Shown here: in pieces, positions 42,548 to 54,451 of the stretch | How the letters are laid out: each line of letters begins with the position of its first letter | Position numbering within the stretch: position 1 is the stretch's first letter | Source: Dryococelus australis | Taxonomy: Eukaryota; Arthropoda; Insecta; Phasmatodea; Phasmatidae | Direction of reading: 5' to 3' | DNA length: 64,000 bases | Assembly: GCA_029891345.1 (NCBI GenBank) | Contig: CM056993.1 | Coordinates: 105,887,300 to 105,951,299, forward strand | Program-made: the position numbers and the translations under genes | Notes under the pieces: generated by a model | Told to the model about the DNA's origin: nothing | The model's database searches: none | What the model saw: only the letters and a program-made list of their open reading frames with translations

Positions 42548-42939
42548 TAGTGATGGGATAATCGCGTGTAAAATAACCGATTATTCGATTATTTAATTAT
42601 AATCGATTCGTCAATTATTTTTAAAAAAATTGATTATTCAGAATGTTAAGCTGTTTATGCTTAAACAAGACAAATCATTACATATACCTAAATGTTTCAC
42701 ATTTATTTTTAAAAAAAATTTTTTAACAAATTTTCGAAATAAATTTTAAAAATAAACCGAAAAATTTTGGCGAGAATAGTTTTTAAACCAATTTATAGAA
42801 ACATACAGCATTTGTGGTCATTTTTTTGTATGAATTAGAACAAGACAATCGATTATTTCTACCGGTTATTTATTCGATTAAAAAAATAATCGTAATCGGT
42901 TCATTTGAATTACAAAATTATGCGATTATCCCATCACTA
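42548..42939. mobile_element. hAT-like MITE, family H (copy H2)
   Basis: Inverted repeat TAGTGATGGGATAATCGC at the left and GCGATTATCCCATCACTA at the right. Flanks GTCTCAGG (42540-42547) and GTCTGAGG (42940-42947) form an 8-base duplication with one mismatch, the length expected for hAT transposition. Confidence 0.88.
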
Positions 42940-43199
42940 GTCTGAGGCCTAAAAGAGTGGGAGCGCTAGGGGCGACCGAGACATGCGCATCAATTCTCAC
43001 ATCGCCTCTACGCGCACAGCACTGAACAGGCGTGCAGTCTTGCCGTCGATAACGGCCTCTATGAGACTTTTAGCGGAGACCCTGCCATTTTATGACGTAA
43101 TAATAAAAAATAAAGGTTTGATGCACGTCCCTATTCCTTTTTTAATGTTTTGTACCGGAACATTCTCACCTAAAAATGACCGTGAAAACACCCGTTTGA

Positions 43200-43322
43200 G
43201 CCATTTTCACTAATTTTCTAGTCTTGGTTAAGCTCTGTTTGCACAAGGCGGTGTGGTATCCTGCAAGTAGAATTTTAGTAGGACTTCAGAAAAGTTGTAA
43301 CCGCGAATGGTTATGCCTATAG
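43200..43322. mobile_element. MITE family B, right-end fragment (copy B3)
   Basis: Contains AAGTAGAATTTTAGTAGGAC and GTAACCGCGAATGGTTATGC, the family B right end. The left half is missing. Confidence 0.7.
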
Positions 43323-45019
43323 TAGCAGCACACAACATTCCTCTATTTGCAGACTGATACGTGGCATTATTTCCATACTATGTCTGGATTAAAACTTTCA
43401 TTATAGTTTACGCTGATTACTAGAACATTTGAACGACGTATGCTTCAAACTTCCCGTCCATTGTTCCACTGTGAGCAGGGTGAGTGCCACCTCGATAGCT
43501 GTCGCAGGTTGTTCGTTACGAAATGTTTGTGGTAATCAAACGTCTTCCCTCTCTCATGCCGGAATCACATAGCCCCGACCAGCACGACCCCGTGAGCACG
43601 GCACTACACTTAAAACTAAACAACCAATGAAATACAAGATAGATCTGACACACGCCCGACAATTCTGTCGTACGACCAGCAGTTTTGGATTAGAAATTAT
43701 TTCTACTCTTCGTCATGTAGTGCGGCACGACGCACAGAATGTACAACTTTGCAAAATGAAATTGCATGATAAGCTTTCCCTAAATTGGAAAATATGTAGC
43801 TTAAAAGAAAACAAATTATGAAAATGATTGTATTTAACTGTTATAAATAATAATTTTACCTTTGTATGCATTAGCTATAAAACTTTGTCACCATCATGTA
43901 TTCCTGATTTCCCGTCGGCCCACCGCCTTTGAAACTAGAGTAGTTAATCAGCGCCTTCCAAATGGATCTGTGAAAAATTCTACTAGTGTCGCGTCAGTAA
44001 ACACTGTCGGGCTGTAAATTCGAGCAGGCACATTGAAAATGGTCGTGGTTGCGGTTGTCGTCATGTTTTACTGCGCTCGTTGGGGTTATGTGGTACCGGC
44101 ATCACAGACAGAGGTTGGTATCTCCTTGCATTGGAAACAATTAGTTAGGATGAACGTGCATGAGTTTCCGTTTTACAATGGAAACAATATTTGGAGAAAA
44201 AAAACCGGGGGAAAAAAGTTTAAATTGACAGTGTGCGGAAGTTGATCGAGATAGGTGGGCACATTGGTATACCTCTGAGCTCACATTTAGGGGTTCGAAT
44301 CTAGGGGCTCGAATCTCGACTACAGTATTTTTAAAGCTAGCTTGTAGAGGCACAGGGCACGTCTTAACAATTATTTCTAAATGAAACTTCTTCTTCTCTC
44401 ATTGCTCGTTTCACATCTCTAACCGTATTCAAAGGTGCCCTCATTATTTTATAATTTTTTGCTCCGACATGGGAAAATACGAACATAGTTGAAACCGTAC
44501 AAACTTAAATAAATTATGTTAAATATCCTCTATGTCACGCCAAGCTTTGATTTTTTAATTTACGGGCATTAAGTTTGATCCGATTTGTAAAACAAAATTC
44601 AAGATGGACGGGATTCCTCCATCTTAACGCTCGGCCTCACACGCCATGTTGAATTATTGGTTCCAGCTTATTTCAATTGTATACCGACACTTATTACGAA
44701 ACTGCTATTATACAATCATGACAATATACGTTACGCCGAAGTACAAACATAAATTCTGAAAATTCGTTAATTAGTCATGCCGTATTTTTTCGAGGATTAT
44801 GAACAGATTAATGTCATTTTACAATCACCATATCACATGTAGATGAAGTTTGACGACTAAATTTGAAGGGGATTGTCAATTGTGATAATGCTATAGTAAC
44901 AAATATTTGGTTATTTCACTGAAAAGGGAGTTATGACATATAAATGTAAAATTCTACATGGCGGGTGAGGCCGAGCCTTGAGCAATACCTCTACCGAGGA
45001 AACGCGATAACAATAAAAA
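43323..45019. other. No gene recognised
   Basis: Short frames only. Near 44250-44315 the phrases ACATTGGTATACCTCTGAGC and GGGGTTCGAATC resemble A- and B-box parts of a tRNA-derived repeat, too decayed to assign. Confidence 0.4.
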
Positions 45020-45256
45020 CTATCGTTTTTGAATAAAACCTTCAAAAAATTGCTCCAAGTATGAAGTGTGTTGGTGTTGACTAGAAAGAAATAATTCGTA
45101 TGCAAATTAGTATTACACTGAGTGCGCACGAATGCGGTGCGTTGTCCTTTAGGTGTAAATTTCCACACTTTGTTTGCCAGAAGCGGAGGAATATCCTGGA
45201 AGTAGAACTTTAGCAGGGTTTCAGAAAAGATGGATATAACCGCGAATGGACCATAC
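45020..45256. mobile_element. MITE family B, partial (copy B4)
   Basis: Interior and right end of family B: GCACGAATGCGGTGCGTTGT, GGAAGTAGAACTTTAGCAGG and ACCGCGAATGGACCAT. The extreme left end is degraded. Confidence 0.75.
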
Positions 45257-45440
45257 CAACCTCTACAGAGGAAATGAGATAAAAATTACGACCGGCGCTC
45301 GCTCAGTCTGGAGTGCCGTGACACGGGGAATACCCAATATCCCGGCAGCAGACGTGGGCGTGTGTGGACTCCAACCCGGGCCTGTGGCATCGCCCGGAAC
45401 ACGTGTGCGACTACCAGGTTCCTCAGTATGACGCACGTAG

Positions 45441-45455
45441 CCCCCCCCCCCCCCC
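45441..45455. repeat. Poly(C) run of 15
   Basis: Homopolymer tract; it produces a Gly-rich false ORF on the minus strand. Confidence 0.95.
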
Positions 45456-45659
45456 AGCCAAACAGAGTTGTTATACCTGGGAACTAGGGGCCTGCCGAGA
45501 GCTCCTTTGACGACACCTGGCTGGTGAAAGTTACTCACCTCTCTTCCTCGAACCTAAAAACACGCCACAGCCCCGCCCTGCCACTGTGAAATACCCGCTG
45601 TCCCCTCAGTCTGGGGGTCGAAGCTCTATAATGATTTCGCGGGCCACTAGATTTATACA

Positions 45660-46018
45660 CGATGATTCGCAATTCGACCGACAAACTTCGGGAGGTGATT
45701 CTTCAGGAAAAAGTAAAAGGAAAACATTTGAGACTTATGAGCCCTTAAAAAACGAGGTTTTAAACCGTATTTGTGCCAGATATCGGTAACGAAGTGAAAT
45801 ACAATGACAACTCTCTGAACATTATTGTATATCATCGGGACCTTCAACGTAAGAGCCGATATTTTGCACAAATATGGCTTAAAATCTCGATATTTTAAGG
45901 GCTCATACCTCCCTTAATATTCGGTTTGGGTATAATGTGTCACGTATGTTTTCCTTTTACTTTTTCATGAAGAATCACCTCCCGGAGTTTGTCGGTCTAA
46001 TTGAGAATCGCCCTGTAG
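45660..46018. repeat. Fold-back inverted repeat
   Basis: Left arm (about 45660-45785) includes ACCGACAAACTTCGGGAGGT and GAAAAAGTAAAAGGAAAACA; right arm (about 45865-46018) is its reverse complement with about 80-85% identity by eye (ACCTCCCGGAGTTTGTCGGT, TGTTTTCCTTTTACTTTTTC). The spacer is about 80 bases. Probably a fold-back or MITE-type element; the ORFs at 45586-45789 and 45653-45871 are arm translations. Confidence 0.8.
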
Positions 46019-46239
46019 AGAAGAATGACTTCGCCAACAGTAAAAAAAGGAAAATAATGCTCATTAATAAAGAAAGTTGTATATTTTATGAACAATATAA
46101 TTCTATTTCTAAATATACTTAAGTCACAAGTAAATTAAGTTTAATTATTATCATCATACATAAAATATATTATTTTTGATCTAGCCATGCACTGTCGACG
46201 TCTAAGCATTTTGAGTGGTTTTCAGTTTTGTTTCCGTTG

Positions 46240-46851
46240 TTATGAGCATTATTCCTGTTCTGTAGTTATGAGCACTATTCCTGTTCTGTAGTTGTGAGCA
46301 CTATTCCTGTTCTGTAGTTGTGAGCACTATTCCTGTTCTGTAGTTATGAGCACTATTCCTGTTCTGTAGTTGTGAGCATTATTCCTGTTCTGTAGTTATG
46401 AGCACTATTCCTGTTCTGTAGTTGTGAGCACTATTCCTGTTCTGTAGTTATGAGCACTATTCCTGTTCTGTAGTTGTGAGCATTATTCCTGTTCTGTAGT
46501 TATGAGCACTATTCCTGTTCTGTAGTTGTGAGCACTATTCCTGTTCTGTAGTTGTGAGCACTATTCCTGTTCTGTAGTTGTGAGCACTATTCCTGTTCTG
46601 TAGTTATGAGCACTATTCCTGTTCTGTAGTTGTGAGCATTATTCCTGTTCTGTAGTTATGAGCACTATTCCTGTTCTGTAGTTGTGAGCACTATTCCTGT
46701 TCTGTAGTTATGAGCACTATTCCTGTTCTGTAGTTGTGAGCATTATTCCTGTTCTGTAGTTATGAGCACTATTCCTGTTCTGTAGTTGTGAGCACTATTC
46801 CTGTTCTGTAGTTGTGAGCACTATTCCTGTTCTGTAGTTATGAGCGTTGCG
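46240..46851. repeat. 26-bp minisatellite, 23 full units plus a part, with higher-order pattern
   Basis: Unit TTRTGAGCAYTATTCCTGTT followed by CTGTAG, exactly 26 bases, without a single indel over 598 bases. Only positions 3 (A/G) and 10 (C/T) vary. The order of variants repeats in blocks of nine and ten units. No spacers, so not a CRISPR array. Confidence 0.97.
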
Positions 46852-48320
46852 TTGCTGGAGGAGTTGTTGATGTTTGCAATAAATTGCAGGAATTGAGCTT
46901 TATTGAATTTTCAAATGCTGATTGTCTAAGAAGAAATGGCGCAAGAGTTATTGATATCAGCGACAATGCCTTTTTAAAAGAAATAAATATGTATTATTAG
47001 CGTTTTAATAAACGATCGTGTAGTTAACAGCGCAGCCAACCTACGGATTCTTATTTCGTTCCAGGTTACCTTCTGTAAATACAGCAGTTATATTAACGTT
47101 TTTGCCAAATTGTTATTAGCAGTAACCAAAACGTCTGTCTGAATACAGAAATAATTATGTTCAAGAGTTGTAATGTTGACACCACATTCTACCTAATAAC
47201 CCAAACATAGAGGAAAATAAGGGCCCACTAAAACAGACTTGAGCTCCATCTCTTTACCTTACTTGCTTTGTGCCCTCACTTGCCCGGGAGTGTTCATAGA
47301 TTCGACGCCACACACTTGACTTGCACGAAGGTTCGTTATACTAAAGTTACGAACAAAACTAGATTTGTTATGAGAGCGTTCGCCATAGGAAAGGTTTCCC
47401 CCGCAAGTTGCGCTGCTGTTCCAAACAGGTCGCTTTCAGTCTGGTGGAAAGGGGAGAAATTCTTTTATTTGTGTATAAAACTTAGTGTTTGGCTCAAATT
47501 GTAATAGTGAAATCCTATTAAGAAGTTCCCACTTAGAAGTTTTCCTGCTTAATAAGTTGAATAATTGTGCTACTTGTCTATCTACACAAGTGTAATTTGG
47601 CCCTTTTTTATAAGTTTTCCTGTTTAATAAGCATTATTTTTTTCAGTCCCTTCAGAAACGTCTTAACAGAGTTTTACTTATATGTATACTTGCCCAAGCC
47701 AAAATTTTAAGTATTTTAGTTTTCATCAAAATGGCCTTTGTACTTTTCTCCTTTCGCATTAAGAAAACTACACTGGAAAGCCTTAAAATTACACTTTTAA
47801 AAAATTCACTTTTATTCAATTGCCATATTCAAGTAAATTAATTATGTAAATCAACATTTTGCTATACCCAGTTTGCGGCAGAATGTTAAACAACACGTGA
47901 ACACATTTCGTCATATTTATACTATAGTGCGAAGCCCAACGTTAATTTTATGAAAATTACAACTATCTCACTTATATACGAAAGCGGAAAATTCGGTACA
48001 CATGCGACGCCAGTGCTCAGCTGTTGTATTTAGTTGGCAAACTAAAAGCATTGAGTTTCTCATCCTGAGTAGACTAAACTTTACTTGCACCTGACTTACG
48101 TCGTGTGTTTGATTCCAGCTTCCAAAACATTATGCACGACATTCAACTTAAATTGTATACTTTTCTAAATTGTCAAATCTACATTTGAAATGCAGACTAC
48201 CTACTGTACACAGGCTGCTACTTGACGACGCCAAATAACTGAAGTATCATATTCACTGTGAAAGTATTGGCTGTAAACATATACGACATCCTAGTGATTC
48301 CTTCAGGATGTCCACAAAGG
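46852..48320. other. No gene recognised
   Basis: AT-rich flank of the minisatellite; one 78-residue frame (47268-47504) without motif. Confidence 0.45.
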
Positions 48321-48705
48321 TAAAGGCTATTCACGGTAAAATGAGCACTTTTGAAAACCCTGCTTACCAACTACTCGTATGCACGTTGTGTATTCTTCTG
48401 TCTTATGTAAAATTAACATTGCCATGGGCCTCATCACTTCATTCATACATTCGGTAAAGTAAAACTGTGAAATTATTATGAAAGTAAAATTTTACACTTC
48501 AACGCATTTAAAAACCCAGAAAGGGAAAGAAATGATTTAAGTTATCACAAATGGTTACTTAACTCTTTTTACCCGACGTTGAGATATGGAACTACTTTCC
48601 CTCCATCGTTACCAACTTTACTGTGCAAATGTTACTCAGTACGCCCGGTAAAATATATGCAGGTAGGGGCAGTGGCTTTTTTCAAAGGTTTAACTTTGAA
48701 AGACG
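48321..48705. mobile_element. MITE family A, long form (copy A8), right end lost
   Basis: Left end GGCTATTCACGGTAAAATGA plus GCAC. The interior matches A9 in the same orientation and A1/A3 in reverse. The right inverted repeat has decayed or been removed near 48690-48705. Confidence 0.8.
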
Positions 48706-48818
48706 CGTTAATCACAAATATTACAGGAACCGTTCAAAGCAGAACTGTGTCTGTAAATGTACAGCCGTTCGAAAATCTGCAACAGGTGGTGGTATTGTAC
48801 CTAATTATTTGACGAAAA

Positions 48819-48925
48819 TGGGGCCGCGGTGGTGTGGTAGTCAGATTACCGTCTTCCGCGAAGACGAACCGGGCTCAATTCCCGGATCTGACACCCCTTT
48901 TTTCGCATGTGGTAAACGAGGGTAA
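48819..48925 (+). mobile_element. SINE family S1, tRNA-like head (copy 4)
   Basis: Begins GGGGCCGCGGTGGTGTGGTA with tRNA-type internal promoter boxes (B-box-like CCGGGCTCAATTCCCGG), then TTTTCGCATGTGGTAAACG, matching the start of the full copy at 61362. Truncated after about 105 bases. Confidence 0.78.
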
Positions 48926-51900
48926 CAGATAAAGCTTGATTCACACTTATATTTTATTTTTAATACCAAGGTTCCAAAATCAGTGATGGACAAAAAACTA
49001 CACTATATCATGTTTCTACTCTGTTTTGAGTTCATTGTAGTACACATTTTTAGTAAATGATTTCCCAGACACTAATTTTGTTTTATATATTCACAAATAC
49101 TTTACACTTTAGTGCTACCTGTCAGTTAGTTACAAAATGCATTTATTTAATAATATGAATATGGAATAAAATAACATTTATACTCATTAATAATCATAAA
49201 TTGTAATAAATAATAATACAACTGTTCTCTAGGATAGACTTATACATTTTCTTTATCTGTTTCAGCGCTGCTGAAAATACATATAATATATTTTTTTTGT
49301 ATACCTTTTTACGTTTCTTGTAATAAATTGTTGTGAATGGATTCTATGTCCCTTCTCATGTATTTTAGGTTAGCCCTCTATTACATTTTTATAGTAGCAT
49401 ACTTCATTGGCTTGAAGCCATACTTTCACCCATAAGTCTTTGGCCTTTGGTATTCTTGTGTATTTGATGAGTCCGGTAGCCTGAGGCTTCGGCCAGGGTA
49501 GGCTCAATTTCATTATAGATACATACATTGAACTATTCTATACTATTACATCTATACACGTTGATTATCCAAGAAATTAGTTGTATAAAATTTGCGAACC
49601 AACTGACTTCTGGGAATTGTCGGTGAAGTCTGCTCTCTTCACGAGTAGAAATATTTGGCGTGAGCTCAGAGAATTCTACGTGGCCCGTGCGGGAAACAAG
49701 GACGGTTTCTGATTGGCTGTTCTAGTTTTTGCGCTCTTATCGGCGCACATGCGAGTAAGGCATAATGGATAGTTAACCAGTTTTCCGAAATTAACAGAAG
49801 ACTACAATATGTTATTACTCCCCCCCCCCCCCACCCACTCCATTTTCCGCCAAGGTTCACAGTTTCCGACACATTCGTGCACAAATTTATAAACCATTTA
49901 TGTTATATCTGTGGACAGAAAAATGTGTCAGCATTTTTACTCCCACACATGTTGCAGTTATTTTTAATAGTGCAATTAATCTTTTAAACATCCAAGTCAT
50001 TAGTTTGTCCACGGTAGGGGACAAGTTGTAGGCCAACCTAGGCTAGGCTTCGCTCCTTGTTGGGGGTGTACATGTTCAGTGAGAATTGTATCTACATAAA
50101 ATTTTATCAACAATATTTTGGTTTTGTTTTTGGGAAGTACGTTGTTCGTTAACATGAGTGGCGATAAATATGTGGGATAAGAAGACAGTGGATTCATTTC
50201 GAGTTCATATAATTTATTTGAAGCAGTAGGAAAATTAATTCTAAATTACATCAGCGAGCAACATTATTTATTGCAGTCTCTGTCTGATATTTAATGTACC
50301 GTTTATGTCAACAGAAGACTTAATAGTCATTGTTCATTTTTAATTCTCCAAATCAGTGGAGTTTCGTCCCAGAGGTCCTGAGACTAACTAGCCGTGGTGA
50401 AATGAAGTTTTATTTGGAGCAGTTCGAGATTAAATTTACGATCAAGAAATCCCATTAAACATTACAATAAAAAATATTAATAGGCAAAACACTCACTATG
50501 CTACGAGTATTGCACCTCAGGACACATTAAGATTAACTGTAGAATTAATTACCATGATGTTGCGTCAATTTTCTGTATATATTGATTCCTCACCTATGAA
50601 GTACAACAAACCTCCACAACTTCGCAGCAATTAGATGCGCTGTGTTTAAAAAAAAATCCTGTCCAGTTACGTGTATCAATTGTGATTGCCGCATTATAAC
50701 TTATGCGTCAGTCAACCAACTGTCATTGACTTTAGCCCTATAACTACCGCTCATATAGACATATCGAAAAAGTTTTGTACCATCGGGATTACTGAATAAC
50801 TCGGTTGTTCACAGCCTAGAGAAAGTATGGGATAAAAATACACGCTGTTTGTAAAGAGCACAACGCCAGTCTTGACGGATGTCTCGTTGTAATACGTCTA
50901 CTATACTAACGAACATTATTCATGGGAAACCAAACTACAGGTGGTGCAGAACTTCTTTAGGTGCGAATAATTGATTTTGCTGTCAGTGGCTGTGTGTTTC
51001 ATCAGATCCCGGGTAGTGTAAACTCCGTACCGTTTACCGTTCTCTGTAAATGATGCCCTCCTACCCTGTAAGTGGTGTCTGATGTCTTCGATAAAGTTGG
51101 GGTTTGGCATAGTAACACAAGGGAGCTAATTCGTTAACCTTTTCAATGAAGATTAAAAATATAATCTTAGGCGTTGCAACGAACGAATATTTTTGTTCGG
51201 AAATGTACTGATATCCAGACGACGCTTTGCCTTACATCGGGACCAATAGAAAACTATCTGTGCTTAACGTTACTGGCAACAGTGGTATATGAAGTTAGGG
51301 AACATAGTCTCAACACCGAATGGTGTCTCCCACAGGTAGGGAACCTTTCTCTGTGTACAGTGCAGACTATTCGAGTAATTTCATATGTAACGTCCCAGAT
51401 AGAGGGCACTGTGACTGTAAGGGTTAAGTCAACTCACAGTGAAACTATTTCAACTGCAAAACCAAATAGGCCTACTTCGCAACAGAAAATTTTTGATAAA
51501 ATAGCAGGATGACAATCCCAATTTCATTCGCGAAATAAATATATATTCTCTCAACAGGTGTAGTAGGGGGTGTAGATATCTGTTCAATAAAAATTATTAA
51601 ATATACACTCATTCCATCTAAAATACTCTCTGTAGTATTTGTCCTTTAAAAAATATTTTATACCATAGGCCTATGTCTTAATATACATCTGCAACTATTT
51701 TTTTGTGTAAAATGTCTAACCCTGTTGGTCGATTGTATTCTGTTCCATCCTTCATACAGTACATGTAGTTCCTACATTTTAGATTTTGTGTATGAAGCTG
51801 CAGGGAGGCGAACCTAATTCCGACTTGGAAGATGAAAAATATTATTATTACAGATAATAAAATGTCTTAATACCCAGTTATCGATATTTAAAATTAGATA

Positions 51901-51999
51901 TATATTTCCTTGATTATCACTTCTAAATAATTTCTGTAACCAAGTCGAATAAGACGTATTATGTGAGGAAGGCGTAGTTTTCATCTTCCAATATGTATT
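48926..51999. other. Long AT-rich stretch without recognised gene
   Basis: Only scattered frames of 60-112 residues (for example 51174-51512 plus, 50916-51110 minus) with no motif. A poly(C) run of 13 lies at 49820-49832. Confidence 0.45.
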
Positions 52000-52002
52000 A
52001 AA

Positions 52003-52528
52003 CTGAAGTCACAATAGTCCGACGAACACGAAACGACACACACACAGATATGACGTCAGAGCTCGACGGAATTTCGTATAAAATGTTATTCAGTATTCAC
52101 AATACCCCAACGAAATCTACCCGACAAGTAGGTTGGCTATGAGAAACTTCTACAACATTTACTTTTTAAAACTCGCGATAAAGTGAATGATTATTTTGCT
52201 TTTGAGAATATTTGAATCTATACGAGAAATTAAAAAGTATTTAGAAACAAACCGGAACAATATTTTGGCATATTTTATTACTTATTACAGTAGGGAAATA
52301 CGCACGGAATTTTGTTTTCTAATGTTGTACTTACATTTTTTGTGCGCCCCGACGAGTCCGACTCGATGGAAAGTAGAAATGGAATCTACTTTTGTCGGGC
52401 TGTCGGGGATGCGATTTTGTCAGACTGACATCATAGTGACCTTGCTTTTCATTGGCTGCTACTCAGATTTCATCGTGTCGGGATTTGTCGTGTCGGGTTC
52501 GTCGGGTATTGTGACTCCAGCTTTAGGG
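52003..52528. mobile_element. MITE family C (complete copy)
   Basis: Left end GAAGTCACAATAGTCCGACG plus AACACGAAACGACAC and right end GTGTCGGGTTCGTCGGGTAT plus TGTGACTCCAGC form an inverted repeat of about 35 bases. Subterminal CGACACG-type motifs repeat inside the right end. About 525 bases; an ORF at 52187-52531 has no motif and runs through the terminal repeat. Confidence 0.8.
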
Positions 52529-52559
52529 TAGATGATGGTTATTCGGATACTGCTGCAGT

Positions 52560-52985
52560 ACTGCGTGTTGAAAAAAACGTGATCTTGATAATTTGTTTTG
52601 GTGTTGGGTGGAGTTTAGCAACTTAGTGCAGAAGTGAACTGACTAATTTACACCTCCGTTAGTTGGAGTCATTATTCCCGTGGAGTTCTGTCGCATTTCA
52701 GTTTCTTTTTGTTCTAGTTTTCGTTAATTTTCAGTGCCAAGTACGGGTGTTGATCGCACCAAGTTCGGATAACAGGTATAAGTCGTTTCGGGAACAATCC
52801 GAGGAATAATCACTGTTGCGAACGAGACTCTCCGTTACCGGACGGGAAAACCCGGACATTCAGTAACACACTGTGCATAATGTACCCCTGCACACCATCC
52901 GGGATTAAGATCGGGCGGGAAATAACCACCCGGACGCCGGAATGCACCCGGTAGTAATCTCGACTCTTCCAGTCGCCGGATGGAC
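52560..52985. other. Unassigned GC-richer stretch
   Basis: Contains CCGGACGGGAAAACCCGGAC and other CCGG-rich inverted phrases between 52835 and 52980. No frame or family recognised; could be a retroelement untranslated region. Confidence 0.35.
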
Positions 52986-52999
52986 TCTAGTTAGCAGAG

Positions 53000-53235
53000 A
53001 CGAGTGAAGAGATTGGGATATTCACAACAGCGAAGTCTTGAGAGCTGATAAGGGTGATTTAGGCGAGTATGGAGCAGCGCCGGAATTCAAAGGCGGGGAA
53101 ACGGGAGATCCCAGATAAAACTCGTTCGGCACGATTCCGACATGCGAAAATCCGGGAGTCACCCGGCTGGGGGTTCTATCCTGGTTCGCATTGGTGGGAG
53201 GTGAGCGGGCTAACCGCTCGGCCACCACAGCCCCA
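53000..53235 (-). mobile_element. SINE family S1 (copy 5)
   Basis: Near full length on the minus strand: tail AGTGAAGAGATTGGG (plus reading), middle GAGAAAACCCGC-equivalent AGATAAAACTCG, head complement CTCGGCCACCACAGCCCC. The overlapping ORFs 53022-53273 and 53069-53284 are not genes. Confidence 0.82.
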
Positions 53236-53356
53236 TTATCAGCGGTGCACTGCCACGAATGGATTTTGCACACCGCCCGGTTGAAAGTCGTCTGGCAAAG
53301 ACGTGTGGATAGTCAGTTCATTCACTAAACACACAATCTGCATATCAGCTGTATAT

Positions 53357-54142
53357 CCCCACACTGAGAAAAAGGTTTTGTTGAATCAAACAAGATTTGT
53401 TTGGTGCAACCAAATTATTTGTTTGTGTAGGGACAGTGAAATATTTTGTTGCTGAAATCAAATGATTTCGTTGTTCTCATTCGGTTACCCCAAACTGTAG
53501 GATTTGGTTGGTGCAACTAAAGATTTGTTTGGCTGCACGTACATTAAACAGTTTGGGCCGATATAAAAAAAGTCACAAGTTCGACCAAGGTCCAAACCTA
53601 GATCACCTGCGTCCGAGCGTAGCGCTCGGACGCAGGTGATCTAGTGACCTCGGCTGATGTGACAACTGATGATTCCAGAACGCTTTTAATTAAATATACA
53701 GCAAATATTGGGCATCGTGTACAAACAAATATTTCAAGTTTTACAGCTTTACTAGTCAGTTTCTTGTTGCATTGTTTTGTTAATGTGTTTATACGATTGT
53801 TAAGCATCAACAGATGAACTAACAAACACGGTTACTATCCTATTTGTCGTAAAAAAAAATACAAATAAACTCTCGAGCTGTATTTTCGAACGAAAATAGT
53901 CAAATGAGTGACAAATCATATATATATATAGTCGATTAAACAAAATATTTAGTTGACAGTCTAATTTTTTTTGGGCCCAACACACAGATTTCGTTTATTC
54001 TAACATATATTTTGCTAGACGAACGAAAGTAATTACGTTGCTTTTCAATTTTTGTTTGCTCAACAATATATTTTGTTATGACAGCTAAATATATATTTGA
54101 CCCTATACAAACAAATATTTCGTTCGATATCTGTCAGTGCAC
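53357..54142. mobile_element. Long fold-back MITE (family D) with central perfect hairpin
   Basis: Terminal segments mirror each other (left CACACTGAGAAAAAGG and ATTTGTTTGTGTAGGGACAG; right CAAACAAATATTTCG and CTGTCAGTGCAC) with many TTTGTTTG-type subterminal repeats. About 790 bases, centred roughly on the hairpin at 53598-53644. Terminal repeats are imperfect and the superfamily is unknown. Confidence 0.65.
53598..53644. repeat. Perfect 22-bp hairpin with 3-base loop
   Basis: CTAGATCACCTGCGTCCGAG plus CG, loop TAG, then the exact reverse complement. GC-rich in an AT-rich element. An imperfect continuation of the palindrome flanks it for about 25 bases on each side. Confidence 0.97.
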
Positions 54143-54451
54143 CCGGCTCGAGTAGGAATACGTAGCTCTCGCTAACTTCCTGCACGCGAAACAGTATTGC
54201 GTTAAGATTATCTATAATCGCGGTAGACCACGATTCTCTTGCCTTCAAATGCGGAAACCCTTTCCTATGGCTGTAATGTTCTTCGACGCGGCGTGCCCAC
54301 TTCATCTGCACACACGAACGGCGAAGAAATACACTGCCACTACCTCTCCAATGGCTCCCCGATCTCCACTCATATGATGCTTATCAGTCAACACTGACTG
54401 GTCAACCATTGGTGTACGTGTTGCACCACTTGACTGAACAACTAAGCTCTT

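Noticed and set aside
42135-42561. ORFs of 81-134 residues over the GC island
   Set aside because: The longest one runs from the island into MITE H1, and all are explained by low stop density in GC-rich sequence.
46240-46851. Regular repeats of 26 bases, superficially like a CRISPR array
   Set aside because: There are no unique spacers; units are directly joined and the sequence is eukaryotic. It is a minisatellite.
53022-53284. ORFs over the SINE at 53000
   Set aside because: They are translations of SINE S1 and the same false frames occur at other S1 copies.
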